Counted from the stretch's first letter, positions 52,110-61,883 are shown. The stretch is DNA of 64,000 nucleotides from Halomarinibacterium sp041392205 (GCA_041392205.1 JAWKMO010000002.1:62001-126000), one strand, 5' to 3'. The notes: generated from the sequence alone by a model not told the origin. Translations and numbers: made by a program.

Positions 52110-53603
52110 TTAAAATCTTGTTTTAATAATCGCTTTAATTTGAGCCCTTATACTTCCTATAAGAAATAAAATTGCCCCATAGTAAATTAGTATTAATCCT
52201 AGGGTAATGGAAGCAGAGATCCATATATTTTCTATGTTTCTAATTAAAAAAAAGTTTATTGCTGTTAGTAGTATAAAAAAACTACAAAGCTGAAAAAAAA
52301 CCTTGTCAAAAATAATCGTAAGGTTTAGTTTATTCCTAATATGATACTCTATTATTATAAAAGAACTTCCTATAATTAAAGCTACAATCCAAGATATAAT
52401 TATATAGATTCCATTTCTAAAAAAATAGCCTACCATAAAACAAAGAAGTACGTTGAGGACACCTATTACAAAATGAGAAATGACATTCCACCGCAAGTTT
52501 CCAGTACCAAGATTGACCATATAAGAAGGGATGTTTAACGAATTTATACCCCATCCAATTACTAAACACGTTAAAACAATAATAAAATGGTTATTTACAT
52601 AGCCTAAAAGCAATATTGAAAATACTTTTGAAAATGGAATAATTACCACCATCGAAAAAAACAGCAAAATGAGGTTAATCCGGTTAATTTGAAGATAGGC
52701 TTCGTTAATTTTCTCTTTAGGCTGTGTCACCGAAAGTGTTGTAATTTTGGGGACAATATTTTGCAAAACCCCCGAAGCTAGAGACCTAACTTGTTTTACC
52801 AACTTGGTACACATTTCAAAAATTGCGACAAAATCTAGCCCTCCATATTTTGTTAAAATTGCTTTTGTTATAGGATCGTATAACATTTGTGCAACTCCTA
52901 TTGCTTGAAATTTTACGCCATAATTAAATACTTCCTTAATTTTTTCTTTATGCCACTTAAAATAAAATAATTGAAACCGTTCCAATTTGGAAAAAGAAAA
53001 TAAAACTCCAAAAATTAAAAAAGAACCTGCTTGTATTAGTTGGGCATAAGCCATGCCAATAATATCGTACTTATTGATAAAAATAACCGAAAAAATAACA
53101 TAAATGAGGGTCGCAAAAATAAAGGAAAGTGATTTTAAATAGGCAAGATTTACTCCTTCTAATACCGAAAAATACATGCTTGCAATAATGCTAACATACA
53201 ATGAAATTAAGGCATACATAAGCATTTCTATGGCTAATTGAACCCATTTTTCATCTATTAAATACCCCATATAATGTTTCCCTATTACATAAATAATACA
53301 TAGGAGGATTGCCGTAAGTACTCCTACACCTACAATGGAACTATTTAATAGAGCATTTATTTCTTTAAATTTCTTTTGAACTGATAACTCTGCAGTAAAT
53401 TTAACAAGACTTCCTGTAAAGCCTAGATTGCCAATATTTGCAAGCGAAGTAACTGAGAGAATAAGGGACCAAAGACCCAATTTTTCAATTCCAGAAACAT
53501 CAATAATATATTTGTATAAAAAAAAAGCAGAAAGGGTAACAACTAAAATTTGAATAATAGAAAATATAGAGTTATTTACTATCTGTCTATTATATTGGTT
53601 CAT
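52110..53603 (-). CDS. Oligosaccharide flippase (Wzx-like)
   Basis: A 497-residue MOP-superfamily membrane protein with about 14 helices. The N-terminal NSIFSIIQILVVTLSAFFLYKYIIDVSG and the repeated helix layout fit Wzx/RfbX-type flippases that move undecaprenyl-linked repeat units outward. With Wzy- and Wzz-like genes in the same locus this indicates the Wzy-dependent pathway. Three bases after fcl. Confidence 0.85.
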   Translation of the reverse strand: MNQYNRQIVNNSIFSIIQILVVTLSAFFLYKYIIDVSGIEKLGLWSLILSVTSLANIGNLGFTGSLVKFTAELSVQKKFKEINALLNSSIVGVGVLTAILLCIIYVIGKHYMGYLIDEKWVQLAIEMLMYALISLYVSIIASMYFSVLEGVNLAYLKSLSFIFATLIYVIFSVIFINKYDIIGMAYAQLIQAGSFLIFGVLFSFSKLERFQLFYFKWHKEKIKEVFNYGVKFQAIGVAQMLYDPITKAILTKYGGLDFVAIFEMCTKLVKQVRSLASGVLQNIVPKITTLSVTQPKEKINEAYLQINRINLILLFFSMVVIIPFSKVFSILLLGYVNNHFIIVLTCLVIGWGINSLNIPSYMVNLGTGNLRWNVISHFVIGVLNVLLCFMVGYFFRNGIYIIISWIVALIIGSSFIIIEYHIRNKLNLTIIFDKVFFQLCSFFILLTAINFFLIRNIENIWISASITLGLILIYYGAILFLIGSIRAQIKAIIKTRF

Positions 53604-53606
53604 GAG

Positions 53607-54671
53607 TTATTGTTTTCCTTGAAAAGGTTCTCTTAAAAACCATTCATACATCTTTTCGACCCCTTCTTCCAGCTCAACAGAATGGTTCCATCCAAGCGCA
53701 TGTAATTTTGAAACATCGGTTAATTTCCTAAGGGTCCCATCGGGCTTGTTGGTATTAAAGGTTAAATCCCCTTTATATCCCACCACTTTTTTTACAAGTA
53801 TCGCAAGGTCTTTAATAGAAATTTCTTTCCCCGTTCCAATGTTTATATGGGTATTCCTTATTTCCTTTTGGGTATTAGGGTAGGTATCTTTAAAATCGAT
53901 TTTTTCCATTAAAAAAACACAGGCGTCTGCCATGTCGTTTGACCATAAAAACTCCCTTTTGGGAGCTCCAGAACCCCATATTTCTACCGAGGTGCTAGAT
54001 ATTCCAAAAGTATTAAGGTATGTATTTGCTTCCTCCATAGTTGCCAAATTAAGCCCTTTAAGGACTTCTTCAATGGCTCCTTCATATAATAATTTTGCTA
54101 AATGTATTTTCTTTATTAGTGCGGGTAATACATGTGATTTCTCAAGATTAAAATTATCATTTGGCCCATAAAGATTGGTAGGCATTACTGAAATGAAATT
54201 GGTTCCATATTGTAGATTATAACTTTCGCACATTTTAATACCGGCAATTTTAGCAATGGCGTAAGGTTCATTGGTATATTCTAATGTCCCTGTTAAAAGA
54301 GCTGTTTCTTTCATAGGTTGGTCACATTCTTTGGGGTAAATACAGGTGCTCCCAAGAAACAATAGCTTTTTAACACCACTTACATAACTTTGATGGATAA
54401 TATTGTTTTGAATGGTTAAATTTTCATAAATAAAATCGGCCCTGTAAGTATGGTTTGCTAGAATACCTCCCACTTTTGCGGCGGCCAAAAAAACATACTC
54501 GGGTTTTTCTGAATCAAAAAAATGTGCTACCGCATTAGTATTTAATAAATCCAGTTGTTTTCTCGAACGGGTTATAATATTACTATATCCTTTGGATTGT
54601 AAATTTGCAACGATTGCACTTCCCACAAGACCCTTGTGCCCCGCAACAAAAATTCTAGATGAATGCTTCAT
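53607..54671 (-). CDS. fcl: GDP-L-fucose synthase
   Basis: A 354-residue SDR: NADP-binding GHKGLVGSA (residues 11-19), the catalytic Ser in GSTCIYP, and YAIAKIAGIKM with Tyr and Lys. It epimerises and reduces GDP-4-keto-6-deoxymannose to GDP-L-fucose. A ~30-residue insertion (KLLYEGAIEEVLKGLNLATMEEANTYL region) is longer than in the E. coli enzyme. Functions with gmd, 15 nt upstream. Confidence 0.93.
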   Translation of the reverse strand: MKHSSRIFVAGHKGLVGSAIVANLQSKGYSNIITRSRKQLDLLNTNAVAHFFDSEKPEYVFLAAAKVGGILANHTYRADFIYENLTIQNNIIHQSYVSGVKKLLFLGSTCIYPKECDQPMKETALLTGTLEYTNEPYAIAKIAGIKMCESYNLQYGTNFISVMPTNLYGPNDNFNLEKSHVLPALIKKIHLAKLLYEGAIEEVLKGLNLATMEEANTYLNTFGISSTSVEIWGSGAPKREFLWSNDMADACVFLMEKIDFKDTYPNTQKEIRNTHINIGTGKEISIKDLAILVKKVVGYKGDLTFNTNKPDGTLRKLTDVSKLHALGWNHSVELEEGVEKMYEWFLREPFQGKQ

Positions 54672-54686
54672 ATGGTACCCCCCAAC

Positions 54687-55805
54687 TTATTCGAAATAGT
54701 TTTTTATTTTATATCCTCCCTCTTGAAGGTATTGTTGTTTTTTCATAACCTTTAAATCGCTTTGCATCATGTCTTCAACAAGTCCTTTTAAATCATATTC
54801 TGGAACCCACCCTAATTTTTCTCTCGCTTTTGAAGCATCACCAATTAGCAGGTCAACTTCGGTAGGACGAAAGTATTTAGGATCAACGGCTATTACTTCC
54901 TTTCCTATTTCAAGTTTATAATTAGCGTCACTACAGGCCTTAACATATCCCTTTTCTAAAACTCCTTCCCCTCTAAATTCAATGGTCACTCCTACATAAG
55001 CAAAACAAAGTTTTATAAAATCTCTTACAGAAGTGGTTTTGCCTGTGGCAATTACCCAATCTTCTGGTTTATCTGCTTGAAGAATTAACCACATCATTTT
55101 TACATAATCCTTTGCATGACCCCAATCTCTCTGTGAATTTAAATTCCCTAAGTACAGTTTGTCTTGCATTCCCAAAGAAATACGAGCGGTCGCTCGCGTA
55201 ATTTTTCGTGTAACAAAGGTTTCTCCTCTAATGGGAGATTCATGATTAAATAAAATACCATTACAAGCAAAAATATTATATGCCTCTCTATAATTTACGG
55301 TAATCCAATAAGCATACATTTTAGCCACCGCATAAGGGCTTCTGGGATAAAAAGGGGTGCTCTCCGTTTGGGGTACTTCTTGAACTTTTCCATAAAGTTC
55401 GGAGGTTGAAGCTTGATAAATTCTTGTTTTCTTTTCAAGCTTCAAAAGCCTTACCGCTTCTAAAATTCTTAAGGTTCCTAAAGCATCGGTATTAGCGGTA
55501 TATTCTGGGAGTTCAAAAGATACCTGAACGTGACTCATTGCGGCTAAATTGTAAATTTCATCAGGCTGGACTTCTTGAATGATTCTTGTAAGATTGGTAC
55601 TGTCTGTTAAATCTCCATGGTGTAGAATAAAATTCCTGTTTTCTATATGTGGGTCTTGATAGAGATGGTCTATACGGTCTGTATTAAAAAGCGAAGCTCT
55701 CCTTTTTATCCCGTGTACTTCATATCCTTTTTTTAAAAGGAATTCGCATAAATAGGCACCATCTTGGCCCGTAACTCCCGTTATTAATGCTATCTTTTTT
55801 GGCAT
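54687..55805 (-). CDS. gmd: GDP-mannose 4,6-dehydratase
   Basis: A 372-residue SDR with GVTGQDGAYLCEFLL, LTDSTNLTRII, and the active-site segment SPYAVAKMYAYWITVNYREAY, plus NHESPIRGETFVTRKI, all diagnostic of Gmd. It converts GDP-mannose to GDP-4-keto-6-deoxymannose. Enzymes making GDP-mannose (ManB, ManC) are not in the window, so that precursor comes from elsewhere in the genome. Confidence 0.95.
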   Translation of the reverse strand: MPKKIALITGVTGQDGAYLCEFLLKKGYEVHGIKRRASLFNTDRIDHLYQDPHIENRNFILHHGDLTDSTNLTRIIQEVQPDEIYNLAAMSHVQVSFELPEYTANTDALGTLRILEAVRLLKLEKKTRIYQASTSELYGKVQEVPQTESTPFYPRSPYAVAKMYAYWITVNYREAYNIFACNGILFNHESPIRGETFVTRKITRATARISLGMQDKLYLGNLNSQRDWGHAKDYVKMMWLILQADKPEDWVIATGKTTSVRDFIKLCFAYVGVTIEFRGEGVLEKGYVKACSDANYKLEIGKEVIAVDPKYFRPTEVDLLIGDASKAREKLGWVPEYDLKGLVEDMMQSDLKVMKKQQYLQEGGYKIKNYFE

Positions 55806-55842
55806 GATGTTATGGTTTTGCTTTTACTTAAGCCTTTAAAGA

Positions 55843-56835
55843 TTAATTACCTGCTGCTCTTCTCTCTATAATTTTTTTGGTGTATCGTCTTATCCTAATA
55901 AAAAATACGTATGTAAAATACAGAAACAAAAAGAGGACTGGAATTAAAAAGGTTTTCTTTTGAAACAAACTTTTATAAAGTGTAATAACTTCTGGTTCGT
56001 TAATTGCCACAATGGCATCTTTTGAATATACCAAGTCTTCGTTCAACTTTGTAATTACTTTAATTATCTCTTCCTTCCTATAAGCCAAATCGGCTATTTT
56101 AAAGTCTTTTTCAACAACAAAAATGTTAGCGGATGGAGATGGCAATGCTGCGTCTTTTTTATACTCTTCAATAGCCGTATCTAATTGGTCTTTTATTTTT
56201 TTATAACTCTGTAAAGACTCTACAAGATTATCTCTCCCCGATTTGGATACTTCCTTAACCAATGGGCTTTCGTTTAGGTAAGAAATTATTTTTGAAACAG
56301 ATTCTTTATTTGCAACACTAGAAAGTGTTACTTCTAAAAGGTGATTTTGATAGGCGTATTTAAAAGATGCGGGTACAATAGAATCTTCTTCAAAAGTTAC
56401 ATTTCGTAAAATAGATTCTAAAGAACGATCTTCTGGGTCAAATCCTTTTGAAAGCTCCGATAAATTTACAAACGGTTTTATATTAATTTTTTTAAGTTCA
56501 ACCGTATCTGTTCTAAAATGGTTTTTCCTTAAAAAAGCTTTATCCTTACTTAAGGCTTTTTCTACAAGAACATCTAATGCATGATAGGTATAATTAGCCA
56601 TGCCAAAATTGGTTCTAATCACAACAGTAGCTTTTTTATCTAAAGGGGTGTTTTTCTCTATAAAATACCCAATACCAAAACCGAGAATGATAAGCCCTAA
56701 AAGTAACATCCAGTTTCTTAAAATATGCCTTCCTAATTTGTAAAAAAGAACTAAAACGTTCTCGAACAAATTTTTAAATTTTTGAAGAAGGTATTTTAAA
56801 TCTATCTCATCGTTTGTTGGGTTAGTATTTGTCAT
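55843..56835 (-). CDS. Wzz-like chain-length regulator
   Basis: A 330-residue protein with the Wzz layout: N-terminal helix (about residues 38-56), long mostly helical periplasmic domain, and a C-terminal helix (about 297-315) with a basic end. No cytoplasmic kinase domain follows, unlike capsule tyrosine kinases. It probably controls polymer length. Overlaps rfbD by 4 nt, so it is coupled to the rhamnose operon. Confidence 0.75.
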   Translation of the reverse strand: MTNTNPTNDEIDLKYLLQKFKNLFENVLVLFYKLGRHILRNWMLLLGLIILGFGIGYFIEKNTPLDKKATVVIRTNFGMANYTYHALDVLVEKALSKDKAFLRKNHFRTDTVELKKINIKPFVNLSELSKGFDPEDRSLESILRNVTFEEDSIVPASFKYAYQNHLLEVTLSSVANKESVSKIISYLNESPLVKEVSKSGRDNLVESLQSYKKIKDQLDTAIEEYKKDAALPSPSANIFVVEKDFKIADLAYRKEEIIKVITKLNEDLVYSKDAIVAINEPEVITLYKSLFQKKTFLIPVLFLFLYFTYVFFIRIRRYTKKIIERRAAGN

Positions 56836-57683
56836 AGCTTACGAATTACATTTTTTAGACTAATTTGCCAAGGCGCTGCATTAAAATTTAAAAGGTTTTC
56901 AATTTTACGGGTATTTAAAACACTATACGTGGGACGCTTTGCAAAAGTAGGATAATAGTCGGTTTTTACAACATTTACCTTTTGTGAATCTCCAGAATAG
57001 TCAATAATAGATTTGGCAAAATCAAACCAAGTTGCTTCTCCACTATTACTAAAATGATACATGCCATATTCTTTGAGGTCCAAAAGGATTATTTTTAATA
57101 AAACTAGTGCCAAATCATTTGCATTGGTAGGCGTTCCTAATTGTTCTGTGGTGATGGTAAGTTCCTTTTTTTCCTTTGCAAACCTAATTATTGATTTCAA
57201 AAAATTATGCCCAAATTGTGAGTACAACCAAGACGTTCTTATAATAAAATATTGCTCACAAATGGTTTCAATATAGTGTTCTCCCTTCCGTTTTGAAGCC
57301 CCATAAACATTAATTGGATTAGGAAGATCCGTTTCAAGATAAGGGGTTTTTTGGGTTCCATCAAACACATAATCTGTTGAAATATGCATAAGGATTATAC
57401 GATGGTCCTTACATGCATTTGCAATGTTTTTTACCCCTTCGGCATTTACCAAAAAGGCATTTTCTTTATCGCTTTCTGCCTTTTCTACATTTGTATATGC
57501 TGCAGTATTGATACAATAATCAAAACGGGTCTGTTTAAAGAAGGAAGCTACCTGAGAGGCATCTGTAATATCTAAGGTATATTTATCTAAAAATTGAAAT
57601 TCAATTTCTGGATATGCTTTAACTGCTTCCTTTAAACAGCAACCTAACTGGCCATTTGCTCCTGTAATTAACACTTTTTTCAT
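56832..57683 (-). CDS. rfbD: dTDP-4-dehydrorhamnose reductase
   Basis: A 283-residue SDR: GANGQLGCCL (residues 8-17), STDYVFDG, and the catalytic YGASKRKGE. It makes dTDP-L-rhamnose in the last step of the pathway. Overlaps rfbC by 4 nt; with rfbA, rfbB and rfbC the pathway is complete here. Confidence 0.95.
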   Translation of the reverse strand: MKKVLITGANGQLGCCLKEAVKAYPEIEFQFLDKYTLDITDASQVASFFKQTRFDYCINTAAYTNVEKAESDKENAFLVNAEGVKNIANACKDHRIILMHISTDYVFDGTQKTPYLETDLPNPINVYGASKRKGEHYIETICEQYFIIRTSWLYSQFGHNFLKSIIRFAKEKKELTITTEQLGTPTNANDLALVLLKIILLDLKEYGMYHFSNSGEATWFDFAKSIIDYSGDSQKVNVVKTDYYPTFAKRPTYSVLNTRKIENLLNFNAAPWQISLKNVIRKL

Positions 57684-58225
57684 TGTGTTATTTCCTTAAA
57701 AGTAGGAAGCTCTAGGTCTTTCTTTGAAATTAGTAAATCCTTCTTCGGAAGATGCCAGTCTAGCTTGAGGGTTGCGTCATTGTAAATGATCCCGCTTTCG
57801 GAAGCTTTATCGTAAAAATTATCGCATTTATAACAGAAAATGGATTTTTGGGAAAGGGTAACAAATCCATGAGCAAATCCTCTTGGCACAAATAATTGTT
57901 CTCCTTTTTCTGCTGTAAGTTCTATAGAAAAAGACCTTCCAAAGGTTTCCGAATCCTTCCGAAGATCAACCACAATATCAATTACGCGTCCCAAGGCTAC
58001 CCGTACCAATTTTGCTTGTGCCATTTCCCCCTTTTGAAAATGTAGGCCTCTTAAAACCCCTCTAGTGGATTGTGACTGGTTGTCTTGAACAAAATTAATA
58101 GTGCGTCCGGTAACCTCATGAAATGTTTTTTCATTAAATGTTTCTGAAAAAACGCCTCTTTCATCCTTAAATATTCTTGGGATTATATAAAAACAGTCTT
58201 TTAAAGGAGTCGTAAAACAATCCAT
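57680..58225 (-). CDS. rfbC: dTDP-4-dehydrorhamnose 3,5-epimerase
   Basis: A 181-residue cupin-type epimerase. GVLRGLHFQ, VVDLRKDSETFG and FVPRGFAHGFVTLS are family-specific; the catalytic His is in LRGLHFQ. It epimerises C3 and C5 of the 4-keto intermediate. It lies 2 nt after rfbA. Confidence 0.96.
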   Translation of the reverse strand: MDCFTTPLKDCFYIIPRIFKDERGVFSETFNEKTFHEVTGRTINFVQDNQSQSTRGVLRGLHFQKGEMAQAKLVRVALGRVIDIVVDLRKDSETFGRSFSIELTAEKGEQLFVPRGFAHGFVTLSQKSIFCYKCDNFYDKASESGIIYNDATLKLDWHLPKKDLLISKKDLELPTFKEITQ

Positions 58226-58227
58226 GG

Positions 58228-59085
58228 TTAGTCTAATTGCATTAAATGTTTTCCATAACCACTTTTTAAAAGGGGTTTTGCCAGTGCAATTAATTCCGCT
58301 TTCGATATGTAGCCCATTTCGTAAGCGGCTTCTTCAATAGCACCAATTTTTAATCCTTGGCGTTCTTCTATAACTTCTACAAATTGTGCTGCTTGCATAA
58401 GGGAAGCAAAGGTTCCAGTATCGAGCCAAGCGGTTCCTTTATCAAGGATACTAACGCTAAGGTTTCCTTGCTTTAAATACTCATTATTTACGTCGGTAAT
58501 TTCAAGTTCTCCTCTGGCACTAGGCTTTATAGTATGCGCAATTTCTACAACAGAATTATCGTAAAAATAAATTCCTGGTACTGCATAATTACTTTTTGGG
58601 TTTATGGGTTTTTCTTCAATAGAAAGAGCCTTTCCTTGTTTATCAAATGCTACAACGCCATATCGTTCTGGGTCATGAACGTGATAGGCATAGATAACCC
58701 CTCCTATAGGGTCGTTATTGGCTTGTAACAACTCTTTTAATCCCGATCCATAAAATATATTATCTCCTAAAATTAAGGCCACTTTGTCCTTTCCAATAAA
58801 GTCTTTTCCAATAATAAAAGCTTCGGCAAGTCCATTGGGCTGTTCTTGAACGGCATACTCAAAATTACATCCGTATTTTTTTCCGTCTCCTAATAGTTTT
58901 TTAAATAGTGGGAGATCTTCTGGGGTAGATATAATTAGTATTTCACAAATACCAGCATACATTAATGTAGAAAGTGGATAATAAATCATGGGTTTATCAT
59001 ACACGGGCATTAACTGTTTGCTAACCGCTAGTGTTAATGGGTGTAATCTTGTTCCAGAACCTCCTGCTAGAATTATTCCTTTCAT
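58228..59085 (-). CDS. rfbA: Glucose-1-phosphate thymidylyltransferase
   Basis: A 285-residue enzyme. GIILAGGSGTRLHPLTLAVSKQ is the nucleotide-binding signature; LGDNIFYG and GVVAFDKQGKALSIEEKP are RmlA motifs. It makes dTDP-glucose from glucose-1-phosphate and dTTP. The ATG at 59085 is the start; the frame is open upstream to 59133 but only through the AT-rich end of the shared leader. Confidence 0.96.
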   Translation of the reverse strand: MKGIILAGGSGTRLHPLTLAVSKQLMPVYDKPMIYYPLSTLMYAGICEILIISTPEDLPLFKKLLGDGKKYGCNFEYAVQEQPNGLAEAFIIGKDFIGKDKVALILGDNIFYGSGLKELLQANNDPIGGVIYAYHVHDPERYGVVAFDKQGKALSIEEKPINPKSNYAVPGIYFYDNSVVEIAHTIKPSARGELEITDVNNEYLKQGNLSVSILDKGTAWLDTGTFASLMQAAQFVEVIEERQGLKIGAIEEAAYEMGYISKAELIALAKPLLKSGYGKHLMQLD

Positions 59086-59181
59086 CTGTATAAAATATTT
59101 AATAAAACCGAAGCTACTGTTCCAAGCGTACATTGGGTGGGAATACCCGATTGATGCCTCTTTGGTGGGTTTGGTAATTTT
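59086..59181 (-). promoter_or_regulatory. Shared 96-nt leader B (before rfbA)
   Basis: Gapless counterpart of the leader at 38926-39021. It has CAAAGAGG (59157-59164), GGTATTCC and AAATATTTTATACA next to the ATG. In the variable centre, the four inner pairs of the hairpin are kept (CCAA with TTGG around a 7-nt loop); one pair is A-T here and T-A in leader A. It sits between rfbB and rfbA, inside the rhamnose operon. Confidence 0.6.
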
Positions 59182-59194
59182 GTTAATTGGTATT

Positions 59195-60211
59195 TCATAA
59201 TCGATCTGTATTACTTAAGTACCATTCTATGGTTTTTTTTATTCCTGTTTCAAAAGTTTCTTCCGCTTTCCATCCCAATTCTTGTTCTATTTTTGAAGCA
59301 TCTATAGCATATCTAAAATCGTGTCCTGGACGATCTTTTACAAAAGTTATTAAATCGTTATACGATTGGGGTTGGGGTCTAATTTGGTTTAAAATAGTAC
59401 AAATACTTTCTGCAATATAAAGATTTTTACGTTCGTTTCTTCCCCCAATATTGTAGGTTTCTCCTAACCCTCCATTATCCAACACCCGTTTAATTCCTTT
59501 GCAATGATCTTCCACATACAGCCAATCTCTTATATTTTGCCCATTCCCATAAATAGGAATAGGTTCTCCCGAAAGGGCTTTTCGAATAATGGTAGGAATT
59601 AACTTTTCTTTATGTTGATTAGGGCCATAGTTATTGGAGCAATTGGTAGTAACTACGGGTAACCCATAGGTATGAAAATAACTTCGTACAATAAAATCTG
59701 AAGAAGCTTTCGATGCACTATATGGGCTATTGGGCGCGTAGGAGGTTTTTTCAGTAAATAAGCCCACCTCTCCTAATGTTCCATACACCTCATCTGTAGA
59801 AACATGTAAAAATCGTGCCTTTAAAAATGCCTGTTTTAACTGTCCTGGCCCATGCATCCAAAGTTTATATGCCGCTTGAAGCAACTGGAAGGTTCCCACA
59901 ATATTGGTTTCAATAAATGCGGAAGGCCCTGTGATAGAATTATCCACATGCGATTCTGCCGCAAAATGAACCACTTGATGAAATTGATAGGTTTCAAATA
60001 GTTTTTCCAAAAAATGGGAATCGCATATATCTCCTTTAACAAAAGTGTAGTTAGGGTGCGCTGAAACCAATTCTAAGTTTCGAAGGTCCCCAGCATAGGT
60101 AAGCTTGTCTAATACCACTACGTCATCGTTATACGTTTCTAAAACATACTTTACATAATTAGATCCAATAAACCCTGCGCCTCCAGTGACTAATATTTTT
60201 TTTGTTTTCAA
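59195..60211 (-). CDS. rfbB: dTDP-glucose 4,6-dehydratase
   Basis: A 338-residue SDR: GGAGFIGSNYVKYV, HFAAESHVDNSI, STDEVYG, and YSASKASSDFIV with catalytic Tyr and Lys. It converts dTDP-glucose to the 4-keto-6-deoxy sugar. No ATG fits; the TTG at 60211 gives the exact family N-terminus (MKTKKILVTGGAG). It lies 6 nt after the DUF6909-like gene, so the two are probably cotranscribed from the promoter at 61884. Confidence 0.95.
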   Translation of the reverse strand: MKTKKILVTGGAGFIGSNYVKYVLETYNDDVVVLDKLTYAGDLRNLELVSAHPNYTFVKGDICDSHFLEKLFETYQFHQVVHFAAESHVDNSITGPSAFIETNIVGTFQLLQAAYKLWMHGPGQLKQAFLKARFLHVSTDEVYGTLGEVGLFTEKTSYAPNSPYSASKASSDFIVRSYFHTYGLPVVTTNCSNNYGPNQHKEKLIPTIIRKALSGEPIPIYGNGQNIRDWLYVEDHCKGIKRVLDNGGLGETYNIGGRNERKNLYIAESICTILNQIRPQPQSYNDLITFVKDRPGHDFRYAIDASKIEQELGWKAEETFETGIKKTIEWYLSNTDRL

Positions 60212-60217
60212 ATCGTG

Positions 60218-61876
60218 TTATTTTAATATTTGTTCCAAAATTTTTTCTGTAATTAAATACGTAGGTTTTACCCCGGTAGTGCCTAATCCGCCAGAGGCTA
60301 ACGTACTTCCTGTTTCCAGAGGGTTGTCCGAAGCATAATAAGCGTATCTCACTTCAACTTTGGGACTTATGCTTCCGCGAATTTTGGATGCTGATTGGAT
60401 GGCCTTTTGATAGTGTGCTCCTTCCATTTCTAGTCCAATTACATTCCAAGAACTATTGTAAAAAAACGTGAGTATATCTTTATTTTGAAGCGATGTTCCT
60501 AACACCGTAATCATGGCTCCAGAATACACCTTTACTGCTTCGCTAAAATGATTTTTTTTCAACTTATTTTTAAAAGGATAGTTATCTGCGGTACCTTCAA
60601 AAATATGCGATTTTGGAATCATGATATCCCCTTTTCCTCCTTCCAAAATCCCTGCTTTTCCCATAATAGAAATAGAAACCACATTTAAATACTCCTTTTT
60701 CCCTGCTACCAAATAGGGCTTCAAAAGTTCATCCATAGTTTCATATGCTTGTTCTCCAAAAGCATAATCCATTACTATAAGAATGGGTTTTGGGCTAGTG
60801 GTAATAGGGATGTTTAGCTTTTCCGTATTAAATAGTTGCACATCTATGTTTGTTCCACTTTCATCGGGCAGGTACACCATCCCTTGTTGGAGTGCCTTTT
60901 TGGTCACTTTCTCCCTTAGTTTTGAGTTTTCAGGTTTACTTAGTGCTTCAAACAGTTGCAGCGGGGTCTTTTCTTTTTTTTCTACAGGCAATGCCTCTTC
61001 AGCATATAATGAATTCATTACGCTATGCATATTGGCGCTAATAATATGCAAGGGTCTTTGTAGCCACCCTCTTTCGTATAATTCCTTTTTAATTCTTGAA
61101 GCCCAGCGTTCTCCATGAATGTGGTGCCCTAATCGTTCGCGAAGCACCGGACTAAAAGTAATTAATCGTTTTTTATCGGTTAGTTGTTCGGTAATGGCGC
61201 CCTTTCCTAAATAATAAATTATTTTAAGAAAGCGATGTTCGTCCTCTTTACAAGAAAATAAATGATACACTTCATTAACCTCTTCAAAAGTTCTTCCCAA
61301 AAAATTGGCGGTATGTGTTAGCGCAATTTCTTTATCTTTTTGGGTGAGTGTTTTTTTAAGAACAACCGCTTCTTCCAGTTTTTGCCAATCTCTTATTACT
61401 TCCTCGCTTTCATCCACCAAAACCTGTTTCATAATTTTATGGGATTCTATATACAGAAAAGTAAGGTGGGTTAAAATATCGTAAATCTCACTCCGTCCAC
61501 GTGTGATTTCAATATTCATTTGTTCCTCATCGATGCGATAGCAGTTTCGTCTTCTTTTTGCTGGGATAATGGGTTTAAAATGGGATTTATGATAGCCCTC
61601 GTCACTTGTTAAATTGATAAAAGTGCATTCTTCAATCCCATAAGGAAGCCTATCGATAACGTAAAGCAAGCCTTGAAGTTCAATTTTTTCATCGGCTATA
61701 GAACCATAAATTTCGGGTTGTAAGGTAAGTAGCGCCTCTCTAAGGGTTTCCCCACTAATGCCCATGGGTTTATAAAACCCTCGGTTAAATAAATGCCTCA
61801 TAGTAATGTACAACCGTTCAATAGCACTTGAACTTTGCTGTGCTCGTGTACGTTTATGTGAAATTTGAGGATTCAT
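60218..61876 (-). CDS. DUF6909-like protein with nucleoside-phosphorylase-like C-terminal domain
   Basis: A 552-residue protein that I recall as DUF6909, widespread in flavobacteria. The N-terminal ~330 residues are helical and charged. The C-terminal part has a phosphorylase-like pattern: KPILIVMDYAFGEQAYETM, SISIMGKAGILEGGKGDI, GAMITVLGT and GLEMEGAHY, where Met484-Glu485 match the ribose-binding Met-Glu of nucleoside phosphorylases/MTA nucleosidases. Substrate unknown. It heads the rhamnose operon, behind a perfect -7 element. Confidence 0.65.
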   Translation of the reverse strand: MNPQISHKRTRAQQSSSAIERLYITMRHLFNRGFYKPMGISGETLREALLTLQPEIYGSIADEKIELQGLLYVIDRLPYGIEECTFINLTSDEGYHKSHFKPIIPAKRRRNCYRIDEEQMNIEITRGRSEIYDILTHLTFLYIESHKIMKQVLVDESEEVIRDWQKLEEAVVLKKTLTQKDKEIALTHTANFLGRTFEEVNEVYHLFSCKEDEHRFLKIIYYLGKGAITEQLTDKKRLITFSPVLRERLGHHIHGERWASRIKKELYERGWLQRPLHIISANMHSVMNSLYAEEALPVEKKEKTPLQLFEALSKPENSKLREKVTKKALQQGMVYLPDESGTNIDVQLFNTEKLNIPITTSPKPILIVMDYAFGEQAYETMDELLKPYLVAGKKEYLNVVSISIMGKAGILEGGKGDIMIPKSHIFEGTADNYPFKNKLKKNHFSEAVKVYSGAMITVLGTSLQNKDILTFFYNSSWNVIGLEMEGAHYQKAIQSASKIRGSISPKVEVRYAYYASDNPLETGSTLASGGLGTTGVKPTYLITEKILEQILK

Positions 61877-61883
61877 TTTATTG

